From Bremerella alba (lineage in GTDB: Bacteria > Planctomycetota > Planctomycetia > Pirellulales > Pirellulaceae), in assembly GCF_013618625.1 (NCBI RefSeq), contig NZ_JABRWO010000003.1, positions 310,001 to 374,000 on the forward strand: a DNA stretch of 64,000 bases, in the 5' to 3' direction. Within the stretch, counting starts at the first letter, position 1. The number at the start of each line of letters is the position of its first letter. Shown here piece after piece: positions 51,506 to 60,507 of this stretch. The notes under the pieces were generated by a model. The model had not been told where the DNA came from, made no database searches, and saw only the letters and a list, made by a program, of their open reading frames with translations. Both the position numbers and the translations under genes were made by a program.

Positions 51506-52438
51506 ATGCTTAACATTAGGCAGCGTATGCGCCGAGGCTTTACACTTGTCGAATTACTGGTGGTGATTGCAATCATCGGTGTTTTGATAGCTCTCTTGCT
51601 CCCGGCGGTCCAGCAGGCTCGCGAAGCGGCTCGACGAATGCAGTGTAGTAACAATCTCAAGCAGATTGGTCTTGCGCTGCATAACTACCATGATACTTTC
51701 GGGGCGTTACCTTCTTTGGTGATCAATCCAGCAGATACTAGCGACAATTATAGTTGGGGATGGAGTGCTCTGATTCTGCCGTTTATTGAGCAAGGGGCCC
51801 TGTATGACCAAGCAGGTATTGGTAGCGGAAACCTTCTTTCCACGGAGCTTTCAGATACGGCTGAAGTCGTTGTCGATGCGTATCGTTGTCCATCGGATAC
51901 GGGAAAAGCGGTCGATGACCCTTCGCAGCGATTCTTAAAGCGAGCAGGCTCGAACTACGCTGCTTACTACCACTCGCGAAGCGGACCGACTCTGGGAAAC
52001 GGTCAATCGAACTTCGAGAAAGCAGACGGCGGCTTTTATCACAATAGCGGCCGTAAGTTCCGAGATATCACAGACGGTCTAAGCAACACTCTGGCGATCT
52101 CGGAAGCGTCGTCTAAATTAAACGGTGAAGAACTATGCATGAAGTCCTGGGCAGGGTGCCTGGAAGGGCGAGATTCGAACTGCGTCGATGATATTGGTAT
52201 CTCGGGACGCTGGGCGATCAATGACACCTCGAATAATAATCGAGACATTGAATGTGAGATGGCAAGCAGCTTGCACCCAGGAGGTGTTCTGGCATTGCAA
52301 TTTGATGGAAGTGTGCGATTCGTTTCGGAAAACATCGAATTTCTACGCACAGCAGGCGGTCCAAACGATACTCCTGTGGATAGTCTTTATGAATACCTGA
52401 TTGCGATTAGTGACGGGAATCCGATCTCGGAAAACTAA
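51506..52438 (+). CDS. DUF1559 protein with prepilin-type N-terminus and H-x9-DG tail motif
   Basis: The N-terminus MRRGFTLVELLVVIAIIGVL is a type IV prepilin/pseudopilin signal: Gly-Phe-Thr-Leu-Val-Glu cleavage site and a hydrophobic helix. It is followed by LLPAVQQAREAARRMQCSNN and LKQIGLALHNYHDTFGALP, the hallmark of the DUF1559 family (SBP_bac_10), massively expanded in planctomycetes. Near the end HPGGVLALQFDGSVRF carries the H-x9-DG motif. The protein should be processed by prepilin peptidase and exported to the envelope or a pseudopilus-like structure. I choose the ATG at 51506; one at 51527 is also possible. A small lipoprotein gene follows, a pairing I know from planctomycete genomes. 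Confidence 0.95.
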   Translation: MLNIRQRMRRGFTLVELLVVIAIIGVLIALLLPAVQQAREAARRMQCSNNLKQIGLALHNYHDTFGALPSLVINPADTSDNYSWGWSALILPFIEQGALYDQAGIGSGNLLSTELSDTAEVVVDAYRCPSDTGKAVDDPSQRFLKRAGSNYAAYYHSRSGPTLGNGQSNFEKADGGFYHNSGRKFRDITDGLSNTLAISEASSKLNGEELCMKSWAGCLEGRDSNCVDDIGISGRWAINDTSNNNRDIECEMASSLHPGGVLALQFDGSVRFVSENIEFLRTAGGPNDTPVDSLYEYLIAISDGNPISEN

Positions 52439-52467
52439 CTTGCTATCATCACAATTTGTTCCGTAAC

Positions 52468-52500
52468 AGCTGCTTCACTTCCGAGGCAGCTTTCTTTTTT
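52468..52500 (+). terminator. Rho-independent terminator of the DUF1559 gene
   Basis: AGCTGC and GCAGCT form a six-base stem with a 12-base loop, followed by TTTCTTTTTT. It lies 30 bases after the DUF1559 stop, so the lipoprotein gene may be transcribed partly by read-through. Confidence 0.65.
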
Positions 52501-52555
52501 GAAATACACGAAACGTATTCGCTTTTCTCGCACAGAGAATCAGGGGTAGAGGCTC

Positions 52556-52990
52556 ATGGAAATTGCATTTTCCTTCGTACGCTCGTTTGCAATGCTTTGC
52601 GTTTTGTTGTCGTTGTTCGCATCCGGCGGTTGTGGCCCGAGTGCTTCTAAAGATGTCCCCGAATTGGGTGAAGTTAGTGGTACTGTCACGCTGGATGGGA
52701 AGCCTTTGGCCGATGCTACGGTCGGTTTTCAATCGGAGGCTGCCAAACGAGTGTCGACCGGCCAGACCGACAGCGAAGGCAAGTACACGATGTATTTGAT
52801 GAACGACATCAAGGGCGTGCCGCTTGGAGTCAACAAGGTAACTATCAGTACAGCAAAGCCTGGTGATGATGCTGTACCGGGCAGTGCTAAAAAGGAAACC
52901 TTGCCGTCGAAATACAATCAGAGGACAACCCTGACAGCCGACGTTAAAGAGGGTGAAAATACTTTCGACTTTTCCCTGGACTCGAAGTAG
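52556..52990 (+). CDS. small lipoprotein with carboxypeptidase-regulatory-like (transthyretin-like) domain
   Basis: The N-terminus (SFAMLCVLLSLFASGGCGPS) gives a lipoprotein signal with a GGC lipobox. The mature 110 residues form one beta-sandwich: VSGTVTLDGKPLADATVGFQ, then TGQTDSEGKYTMYL, then VPLGVNKVTISTAKPGDD. That pattern is typical of carboxypeptidase-regulatory-like or transthyretin-like domains. Planctomycetes commonly encode such lipoproteins next to DUF1559 genes, as here. The function is unknown; surface attachment or assembly is a guess. A strong terminator follows. Confidence 0.85.
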   Translation: MEIAFSFVRSFAMLCVLLSLFASGGCGPSASKDVPELGEVSGTVTLDGKPLADATVGFQSEAAKRVSTGQTDSEGKYTMYLMNDIKGVPLGVNKVTISTAKPGDDAVPGSAKKETLPSKYNQRTTLTADVKEGENTFDFSLDSK

Positions 52991-53024
52991 TTCACGATTT
53001 CTGCTGGATGGGACGGTGAATCCT

Positions 53025-53060
53025 AAGCCAGGGCTCGTTATCAGAGCCCTGGCTTTTTTT
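53025..53060 (+). terminator. strong Rho-independent terminator of the small lipoprotein gene
   Basis: A perfect 12-base stem (AAGCCAGGGCTC / GAGCCCTGGCTT) with a seven-base loop runs into seven T residues. It lies 35 bases after the stop and closes the DUF1559-lipoprotein unit. Confidence 0.93.
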
Positions 53061-53276
53061 ATGAATGCCCTTCTGGCATCGCATTTAAAGTAAATTCAGG
53101 TTGGAGCTTCCACGAGGCGAGGCTTTGCCTGGCAATTTACAAACGAACATGTGGCCCGCTCCCTTGGGTGACGTGGCGTGGTTTGCTTTTCGATTTTTTG
53201 CCCATGAAATTGTGGGCACGTGCACTCAAAACCATTACCATAAAAGGACTTCTCGAATTGTCAGGTAGATTGTTAA

Positions 53277-56200
53277 GTGGGTCTGCCTGATCTCGTCAGT
53301 GTTTTTGCACCCCTGGAGTTACCCAGCCGCATGTTTGGCGTCGATGTTGCGTTCAACAAGCCTTGGTTTTTGCTGCTTCTGGCGGGGCTGCCACTCTTGT
53401 GGTTCTTTAGCTTTCGTAGTATCTCCGGGCTGGGCCGCGTGCGGAGGTTTTTCGCTCTGGGCCTGCGTTCGCTGGTATATCTACTGCTAGTCTTCTGCCT
53501 GGCCGAGATGCAACTGAGACATTCGAGCGACCGTGTCACGGTTATCTATGTACTCGATCAGTCGGAAAGCATTCCGCGCGAAAAACGAGCGGCCATGGTG
53601 CAGTACGTGGTGAAGGATGTCGTCGAGCATCGCCAGGGTGCTCGTGGCGATCGTGCCGGGGTGGTCGTATTTGGCCGAGAAGCGGCGATCGAAGTTCCTC
53701 CCTACGATGACAACCTGCCGATCCAACAAGGGCGTTTGGAAGCGATGATGCAGGTTCGTACCGATGCGACGAATCTTGAGGGTGCGTTGAAACTTGCCCA
53801 GGCATCGTTCTCGGAAGATTCAGCCAAACGCGTGGTGCTCGTTACCGATGGCAATGAGACCTACGGCGATGCCACTAACATTGCTCGGCAACTTGCCGAA
53901 AGCGGAATAGGCATCGACGTGGTGCCGGTGGAACTTTCCAGTCGGGCCGAAGTGGCGGTTGAGAAAATATCGCTCCCCAGCGACATCCGCAAAGGGCAAC
54001 CGGTGCAGGTGAATGTTGTGCTGAACAACATGACTGAAGCGACCGAAGACGATGACGGAAAAGTGAGTGGCAAGGTGGTCGTCGTCCGGAAGCACGGCAA
54101 ACGAGAAGATGTGCTGATTGAGCAGCCCATGGAGTTGGAGCCTGGCAAGAAGGTGCTGACTTTTGAGCACACGATTGACCAGAGTGATTTCTATACCTAT
54201 GAGGCACGCTTCGTTCCGGACGACCGACTCGACGACTCGATGCCGCAGAATAACCTTGCTTCGGCCTTCGCGCATGTCCGTGGCGAAGGTTCGGTGCTGC
54301 TGATTGAAGACTGGGAGAACCCAGGTGAGTTTGACTACCTGATCTCGCGGCTCCGGGCGAATAATATTGAGGTCGAAGTCATGCCCAGCAACGGGCTCTT
54401 CACTTCCCTTGCCGAATTGCAGCGATTTGACTGCGTGATTTTGGGAGACGTTCCCCGGGCCAGCGGTGCCGGGGCAGGGGACGTATCGAGTTTTAGTGAC
54501 CAGCAGATCGAGATGCTTGTCCGCAACACGCAGCAGATGGGTTGCGGACTGTTAATGATTGGCGGGCCGCGAGCATTCGGTGCCGGCGGTTGGTCGAATA
54601 CCGAAATTGAAAAGTCGATGCCTGTCGATTTCAACATCAAAGATGCCAAGGTCGTGCCGGTGGGAGCCTTGGTAATGATGATGCACGCTTCCGAGCTTGC
54701 CCAGGGAAATTATTGGCAGAAGGTCGTAGCCCGTGAAGCCCTCAAGGCCCTCGGACCGCAAGACTATTGTGGACTGATTCACTGGAGTGGTAACGATCAA
54801 TGGATGTGGGGGGCTCCTGACGGTCTAATCCCGGTTGGCCCCAACCGCAATCAGATGTTAGCGCGACTCAACCGAATGACCCCCGGCGACATGCCCCAGT
54901 TTGATCCAGCGATGAAAATGTCACTGGCCGGTTTCAATGCAATTCAAGCGAAAGGGGCGAATGTTGCGATCAAGCATATGATCGTGATTAGCGACGGTGA
55001 CCCTTCGCCCCCTAATCCCGCAACGGTGAGGGGGTATATCAATGCAAACGTCAAGATCACAACGGTCGCCATCGGGACACACGGCCCCGCTGGCAGTACG
55101 CCGCTTCGACAACTGGCAGCACAAACCGGAGGGAAGTATTACGCGGTTACTGATCCGAAAGCACTTCCACGGATCTACCAGCGCGAGGCCAGACGAATCG
55201 CCCAGCCACTCATCAAAGACCATCCTGGAATGGTTCCGATTACGTATCCGCACGAGGTCTTGGAAGGTATCGACGGCTTTCCGTCTTTCGATGGCTATGT
55301 GATGACAACCGTTAAGGATAACGCCCTGGTCGATGTCGGAATGGTGGCACCGGTTCCCGCGGAACATCCCGAGAATGCTACGGTTATGGCCACTTGGACG
55401 TACGGGGTTGGAAGAGCAGGAGTCCTGACGACCGATGCGGGCAAACGCTGGGCGAATAAGTGGACGGCGTGGGAAGGCTACGATAAATTTTTCACTCAAT
55501 TTGTACGCTACGCCATGCGACCAACCGACAATCAAGGCAACTTCACCGTCGCCAGCGAAGTTAAGGACGGGAAGGTACGCGTAGTGGTTACGGCCACAGA
55601 CGAGAAAGACGAGTACCTTAACTTTCTCAAGCTTTCCGGTACGGCAGTCGATCCCGAAATGGAGTCCAATGATTTCCAGTTAGAGCAGGTCGCATCGGGA
55701 CGCTACATTGGTGAGTTTCCGGCGGATAAGTCCGGCAGCTATTTTCTTTCGATCTTGCCGGGGCCAGGTGAAGCACCGATCCGTACTGGGGCGAATGTCC
55801 CTTACTCGGCCGAATTCCGCCAGCAGCGTTTGAATTCAGCTTTGGTCGACAGCCTTGCCGCGTTGAAGCCTGAAGGAGGTGAAGTAGGGCAGGTGATCGA
55901 TGGTGACTTCGCCATCGGCCGCGTGGAAGAACTGTTGGATGTCGATACTTTTCGCCACACGCTTCCCAAGGCGATTAGCAGTCAACATATCTGGCCCGTT
56001 TTATTGGTCCTGTGCGGGCTAGTCTTTTTCGAGGACGTCTTTGTTCGCCGTGTGACCCTTGGTACTGAATGGTTACAGCACAGCTACCAGTGGGTTCATG
56101 CCCGAATGTTTGGCGCCGCAGAGAAAGAGGACGAGGAAGATCGCATGGAACGCCTGCGGATGATTAAAGAGCGTGCGACGGCCGACTATGATGAGCGTAA

Positions 56201-56426
56201 ATCTTCGGCTCGGTTCGAAGTGGGTTTGGATCAACCTGGTGAAACTTTCGCCGTCGACGAAGAGTTGTCCGCCAAGATGCCGGCTTCCAGCGGATCACCC
56301 AAGAAGTCGAAGGCAATGGAAGAATCATCTCCGGATGATGATTCGTATACTTCGCGTTTGCTAAAAGCAAAGAAACAAGCCCGCAAACGTCCCGGCGGAA
56401 ATTTAGACGATAACGATTCGTCCTAG
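53277..56426 (+). CDS. large membrane VWA protein with glutamine-amidotransferase-like domain (1049 aa)
   Basis: Two N-terminal helices (PWFLLLLAGLPLLWFFSF; ALGLRSLVYLLLVFCLAEM) precede a VWA domain with MIDAS YVLDQSESIP at about residue 91 and VLVTDGNETYGD. A beta domain follows. RFDCVILGDVPRAS and MGCGLLMIGGPRAFGAGGW at about 385-445 resemble the class I glutamine-amidotransferase-like fold used without catalysis in such proteins. A second VWA-like stretch follows (MIVISDGDPSPPNPAT), then a C-terminal helix (IWPVLLVLCGLVFFEDVF) and a charged tail. The start is a GTG directly after an in-frame TAA; an ATG at 53331 is an alternative. It heads the MoxR operon and probably acts in the periplasm. 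Confidence 0.85.
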   Translation: MGLPDLVSVFAPLELPSRMFGVDVAFNKPWFLLLLAGLPLLWFFSFRSISGLGRVRRFFALGLRSLVYLLLVFCLAEMQLRHSSDRVTVIYVLDQSESIPREKRAAMVQYVVKDVVEHRQGARGDRAGVVVFGREAAIEVPPYDDNLPIQQGRLEAMMQVRTDATNLEGALKLAQASFSEDSAKRVVLVTDGNETYGDATNIARQLAESGIGIDVVPVELSSRAEVAVEKISLPSDIRKGQPVQVNVVLNNMTEATEDDDGKVSGKVVVVRKHGKREDVLIEQPMELEPGKKVLTFEHTIDQSDFYTYEARFVPDDRLDDSMPQNNLASAFAHVRGEGSVLLIEDWENPGEFDYLISRLRANNIEVEVMPSNGLFTSLAELQRFDCVILGDVPRASGAGAGDVSSFSDQQIEMLVRNTQQMGCGLLMIGGPRAFGAGGWSNTEIEKSMPVDFNIKDAKVVPVGALVMMMHASELAQGNYWQKVVAREALKALGPQDYCGLIHWSGNDQWMWGAPDGLIPVGPNRNQMLARLNRMTPGDMPQFDPAMKMSLAGFNAIQAKGANVAIKHMIVISDGDPSPPNPATVRGYINANVKITTVAIGTHGPAGSTPLRQLAAQTGGKYYAVTDPKALPRIYQREARRIAQPLIKDHPGMVPITYPHEVLEGIDGFPSFDGYVMTTVKDNALVDVGMVAPVPAEHPENATVMATWTYGVGRAGVLTTDAGKRWANKWTAWEGYDKFFTQFVRYAMRPTDNQGNFTVASEVKDGKVRVVVTATDEKDEYLNFLKLSGTAVDPEMESNDFQLEQVASGRYIGEFPADKSGSYFLSILPGPGEAPIRTGANVPYSAEFRQQRLNSALVDSLAALKPEGGEVGQVIDGDFAIGRVEELLDVDTFRHTLPKAISSQHIWPVLLVLCGLVFFEDVFVRRVTLGTEWLQHSYQWVHARMFGAAEKEDEEDRMERLRMIKERATADYDERKSSARFEVGLDQPGETFAVDEELSAKMPASSGSPKKSKAMEESSPDDDSYTSRLLKAKKQARKRPGGNLDDNDSS

Positions 56427-56551
56427 GTTGCCTGATTCGCCCGGGGAGAAACAATTTCAGTTACCATAGATGTGGCTGCCCTGGCTGCCAATTTCTAGAG
56501 AATACAACCCGAACTACATCTCCGAGAACCACGCCGCAGCAAGGAACCCGC

Positions 56552-57580
56552 ATGAGTGTCGCTGAATCGATGCAGCAGCAAGCTGATGAATTTCGCAGCC
56601 GCTATTTGGCCGTCAAAGAGCAAATTCAAAAGGTTATCGTCGGACATGAAGATATCGTCCATGGCGTTTTGACATGTCTCTTTGTTGGGGGGCACTGTTT
56701 ACTCGAAGGTGTTCCGGGGCTAGGTAAGACGCTACTTATTCGCACTCTCGCACAAGCGCTGGATTTAAACTTCAGTCGTATCCAATACACCCCAGACCTG
56801 ATGCCGGCAGATATTCTGGGCACCAATATGGTGATGGAGACGCCCGATGGTCGGCGTGTGTTCGAGTTTCAAAAAGGCCCGATCTTTACGCAGATTTGTC
56901 TTGCAGACGAAATCAACCGGGCCACGCCCAAAACCCAATCTGCCATGCTCGAGACGATGCAGGAAGGGTCCGTGACTGTGGGGGGGAATCGGTTTGTGCT
57001 GGACAAGCCCTTCTTCGTGTTAGCCACGCAAAACCCAATTGAACAGGAAGGGACCTATCCTCTGCCGGAAGCGCAGTTGGACCGGTTTATGTTCAAGCTG
57101 GTCGTAGGGTATTCCTCGGCAGATGACCTAGGCACCATCATCGATCGCACCACCAAGGGGACCAATGTGGAGGCGGAAAAGGTGATGGAAGGAGCCGAAA
57201 TCATGAAGTGGCAGCAAGTCATCCGTGAGGTCATTTTGGCAAAGCACGTTCAGGATTACATCGTGCGGTTGACCTTAGCAACCCATCCTGAGGGACCGAT
57301 GTCGCTTCCAATTACCAATCAATATCTGCGGTGGGGATCGAGTCCGCGTGGTGCGCAAACGCTGGCCCTAACCGCTAAAGTCAGGGCGTTGTTAGATGGC
57401 CGCTACAACGTCAGCTATGAAGACGTCCGTCGTGTTTACCTGCCGGCAATGCGTCATCGTGTGATCCTCAATTTCGAGGCACAAGCCGAAGGACTCGATA
57501 CAGATCACGTGTTGCTCGAACTCTTAGAGAAGGTGCCGGAAAAGGCCGACGACACGGTTTTGGCATCGGTCGCTAAGTAG
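56552..57580 (+). CDS. MoxR-family AAA+ ATPase
   Basis: The 342-residue ATPase has Walker A GVPGLGKTLLIRTLAQAL at about 49-66, ICLADEINRATPKTQSAMLE (Walker B DE plus the MoxR-typical N-R-A), FVLATQNPIEQEGTYPLPEAQ (sensor 1) and LDRFMFKLVVGY. The C-terminal lid ends in a helical domain. MoxR proteins act as chaperone-like ATPases that insert cofactors or mature VWA-protein complexes. The next genes encode DUF58 and BatA-like VWA proteins, the standard partners. AAGGA lies six bases before the ATG. Confidence 0.95.
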   Translation: MSVAESMQQQADEFRSRYLAVKEQIQKVIVGHEDIVHGVLTCLFVGGHCLLEGVPGLGKTLLIRTLAQALDLNFSRIQYTPDLMPADILGTNMVMETPDGRRVFEFQKGPIFTQICLADEINRATPKTQSAMLETMQEGSVTVGGNRFVLDKPFFVLATQNPIEQEGTYPLPEAQLDRFMFKLVVGYSSADDLGTIIDRTTKGTNVEAEKVMEGAEIMKWQQVIREVILAKHVQDYIVRLTLATHPEGPMSLPITNQYLRWGSSPRGAQTLALTAKVRALLDGRYNVSYEDVRRVYLPAMRHRVILNFEAQAEGLDTDHVLLELLEKVPEKADDTVLASVAK

Positions 57581-57622
57581 GCAGTCCGTTTGAAATGAAT
57601 CTCTGTTAGGCACCCAAGTTCG

Positions 57623-58525
57623 ATGGCGAAGACGAATATTGTTTCCGATCTCCTCTCTCCGGAACTGCTGGCTCAGTTGGAACGGATGGAACTGGTCAGC
57701 CGCAAAGTATTCCGTGGCAGAATGAAGGGTGAGCGTCGTAGCAAACGAAAAGGGACGAGCGTCGAGTTCGCCGACTTCCGGCCTTACGTTGCTGGCGACG
57801 ACTTGCGATTCATCGACTGGAACATGTATGCACGTTTGGATCGGTTGTTTCTCAAGATGTTCCTGGAGGAGGAAGATCTTCATTTTTACACGCTGATTGA
57901 TGCCAGTAATTCCATGGATTTCGGGACGCCGAGCAAGCTGACCTATGCCAAGCAATTGGCAGCCTCGTTAGGGTTTGTCGGTTTGTGCCGGACAGATCGG
58001 GTCCGAATTGAAACACTCGGAACCCCTATGCGAAGACCTGGCCCAATTCTGCGTGGTCGGCATAGTGTCTGGCGGATGCTCGATTATTTAAACGGGATCG
58101 AACCGGGCGAGAACGTTCCACTTCTCGAAGGAGCAAAAAACTTCTGTTTGCGAAATAGCGGTAAGGGAATCCTGGTTCTGATTTCCGATCTCATGGATAA
58201 GAGCGGATACGAACCTGCGCTCCGGTTCCTATCAACCCAGCAAATGGATGTGTATGTGATCCAGACGCTCGCACCGGTAGAGTTAAACCCGGCCGAGCAG
58301 ATTAAAGGGGACCTAAAACTGGTCGACTGCGAAGATGGTGACATCGCCGAAATTACTGTAAGTCGTCCTCTCTTGGATCGCTACAAGAGAACGCTCGATG
58401 CGTTTGTCGATGGTGCACGGACTTTCTGTGCTAAACGCGGCATGGCATACATGTTGGCCAATACGGATGTCCCGGTAAGCCATCTCGTTTCCAATTACAT
58501 GCGGCAACGGGGGCTTCTGCGGTGA
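57623..58525 (+). CDS. DUF58 (VWA-like) protein of the MoxR system
   Basis: The 300-residue protein has the DUF58 core: GTSVEFADFRPYVAGDDLRF, IDWNMYARLDRLFLKMFLE and EEEDLHFYTLIDASNSMDFG, which includes a VWA-type D-x-S-x-S metal site. Near the end are ILVLISDLMDKSG and DVYVIQTLAPVELNP. It lacks membrane segments and is probably cytoplasmic, working as the substrate adaptor of the MoxR ATPase encoded 42 bases upstream. It overlaps the BatA-like gene by four bases (GTGA), so translation is coupled. Confidence 0.93.
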   Translation: MAKTNIVSDLLSPELLAQLERMELVSRKVFRGRMKGERRSKRKGTSVEFADFRPYVAGDDLRFIDWNMYARLDRLFLKMFLEEEDLHFYTLIDASNSMDFGTPSKLTYAKQLAASLGFVGLCRTDRVRIETLGTPMRRPGPILRGRHSVWRMLDYLNGIEPGENVPLLEGAKNFCLRNSGKGILVLISDLMDKSGYEPALRFLSTQQMDVYVIQTLAPVELNPAEQIKGDLKLVDCEDGDIAEITVSRPLLDRYKRTLDAFVDGARTFCAKRGMAYMLANTDVPVSHLVSNYMRQRGLLR

Positions 58526-60507
58526 CAAGTCTCTTTATCAACACATTGGGACCACTGGGGTGGACGCTGTTGGCTCTCGTCCCTCCGGCGATAGTCGCGC
58601 TATACTTTCTGAAGTTGCGGCGGCAACCATTAGAAGTTCCTAGTACCTTCCTGTGGAGCCGCACGATCGAAGATCTCCACGTGAACAGCCTGTGGCAGAA
58701 GATGCGGCAAAGCTTGTTGCTTTTCTTGCAACTGCTATTCATCTTGCTGTTGATTCTAGCGGTCCTGCGGCCAGGTATGGACGGTGAGCAACAGTTGCTC
58801 GGCGACCGGTTCGTCTTTCTGATTGATAATTCGGCTAGTATGGGGGCGAAGGATGAAGCGTCTGGCCGCACACGACTGGAAGAAGCAAAACGTCGCGTGG
58901 AAGAAATGATCGACCAAATGGACAGTGGCGATGTAGGGATGGTCGTGACCTTCTCCGATCGGGCCACTGTCGCTCAGCAGTTTACGGACAATCAAAGAGT
59001 GCTGTCGGCCAAGGTCGCTGCGATCGAGCCCAGTGAGCACACGACGAACATCATGGAAGCCCTTCGTGTCGCTTCAGGCCTGGCCAATCCTGGGCAGTCG
59101 GCTTTTGAGGAAGGGGATGTCCAGGTTGCCGACGCCAAACCGGCGACCGCTTATATTCTCAGTGACGGTCGATTTCAAACGATTACGGACTTTTCGTTCG
59201 GGAATCTGCAACCAATTTATATTCCACTCGGAGATGAAATCTCATCCAATGTCGGCATCCTCGCATTCAGCACTCAGCGAAATCCCGAGAAGGATGACGA
59301 GCTTCAGGTGTTTTGCCGTATTGCTCGCTTTGGACCCGAACCGACCGAAGTTACGGTGAATCTCTATTTCAACGACGACCTCTTGGACGTAGCTCGAATT
59401 CCCTTAGATAACGAAGATGGCACCGGTGGGGCTCAGTTCGACTTGGGAAGTCTCGATGTCGGAAAGCTACGCCTGGAAGTCGAGCACGACGATGTGTTTC
59501 CAGCGGATAACGTAGCCTATGCAGCAATTAATCCGCCTGAACGGGCCCAGGTGTTGGTTGTAACTGAGGGGAATAATTATTTGCGATTCTCTTTAGCAAC
59601 GGATCAAGTTCGGCGAATTGCCGATGTGACGCTTGTAACGCCAGACTACCTGACAGGGGAAGACTATCCCAAAGAAGCTGCCAGTGGTCGCTACGATGTA
59701 ATTATCTACGACAACTGTATTCCTGAGACGATGCCGGAATCGAATACGGTTTTCTTTGGCCAGAAGCCACCTGTCCAAGGGTGGGTCTTCCAGGAAGCCC
59801 GTGTTTTGCCGCAAGTCATCGATGTGGCCCAGAGTCATCCTGTAATGAACTTCGTCAATTTGGGGAACGTCTCCATTTACAAGGCGTCACCATTGGAGGC
59901 CCCCCCAGGCAGCACGGTACTCATCGAATCAGACGAAGGGGCGTTGATGACCATCGCCCCGCGGAAGAGCTTTGAAGATGTCGTGCTAGGATTTGCATTT
60001 TTAACCTCCGAGGACGACAAGACTTTTTTCAATACAGAATGGACCAAGCGGCTTAGCTTTCCCGTTTTCGTGAAGAACCTGGTCGAGTATCTCGGTGGTG
60101 TGCGGCAAGGCCAGGGGGAATTTAGTATTCGTCCCGGCGAAAATTACGCGTTCCGCTCTAGTGGGTTCGCTAAGGAGGTTCATATTATGCCCCCATCCGG
60201 TCGCACGAGAACGATCGTACCGACCGCTGACAACTTGTTTAGCTTTGGCGAAACTGGCCAACTGGGGACTTATGAAGTTCGCGAGGGAAATGCGAAGGAC
60301 GTTTCACGGTATTTCTCGGTGAATATCTTCGACATGCAAGAGAGTGAAATTCAACCTAAGCCAGAGATCGAAACCCAATGGGAAACGATTGAAGGTGAAT
60401 CTGCCTGGCTGCCTATGCGGCGCGAGTTCTGGAAGTGGCTCGTGGTGATCGCGCTGTTGATCCTGCTGCTCGAGTGGTATATCTACAATCGCCGCGTTTA
60501 CGTTTGA
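58522..60507 (+). CDS. BatA-like membrane VWA protein (661 aa)
   Basis: The N-terminus is the BatA/aerotolerance domain: helix WTLLALVPPAIVALYFLKLR, the conserved RRQPLEVPSTFLWSRTIEDL, then helix LLLFLQLLFILLLILAVLR. The VWA domain follows, with FLIDNSASMGAKD at about 95-107 (MIDAS D-x-S-x-S), TTNIMEALRVASG and TAYILSDGRFQ. A long beta-rich periplasmic region leads to a final helix (WLVVIALLILLLEWYIYN) and a short basic end. Such proteins are inserted in the inner membrane with the VWA domain outside and pair with MoxR and DUF58 proteins. The GTG start overlaps the DUF58 stop; the 3' end overlaps the convergent metallophosphoesterase gene by ten bases. Confidence 0.9.
   Translation: MTSLFINTLGPLGWTLLALVPPAIVALYFLKLRRQPLEVPSTFLWSRTIEDLHVNSLWQKMRQSLLLFLQLLFILLLILAVLRPGMDGEQQLLGDRFVFLIDNSASMGAKDEASGRTRLEEAKRRVEEMIDQMDSGDVGMVVTFSDRATVAQQFTDNQRVLSAKVAAIEPSEHTTNIMEALRVASGLANPGQSAFEEGDVQVADAKPATAYILSDGRFQTITDFSFGNLQPIYIPLGDEISSNVGILAFSTQRNPEKDDELQVFCRIARFGPEPTEVTVNLYFNDDLLDVARIPLDNEDGTGGAQFDLGSLDVGKLRLEVEHDDVFPADNVAYAAINPPERAQVLVVTEGNNYLRFSLATDQVRRIADVTLVTPDYLTGEDYPKEAASGRYDVIIYDNCIPETMPESNTVFFGQKPPVQGWVFQEARVLPQVIDVAQSHPVMNFVNLGNVSIYKASPLEAPPGSTVLIESDEGALMTIAPRKSFEDVVLGFAFLTSEDDKTFFNTEWTKRLSFPVFVKNLVEYLGGVRQGQGEFSIRPGENYAFRSSGFAKEVHIMPPSGRTRTIVPTADNLFSFGETGQLGTYEVREGNAKDVSRYFSVNIFDMQESEIQPKPEIETQWETIEGESAWLPMRREFWKWLVVIALLILLLEWYIYNRRVYV

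Noticed and set aside
52141-52200. tRNA-like T-loop pattern (GATTCGAACTGC)
   Set aside because: It lies in frame within the DUF1559 coding region, and no acceptor or anticodon stem surrounds it.
53820-54275. 151-codon minus-strand frame in the large VWA gene
   Set aside because: Antisense shadow of a well-supported coding region; no ribosome-binding site or motif.
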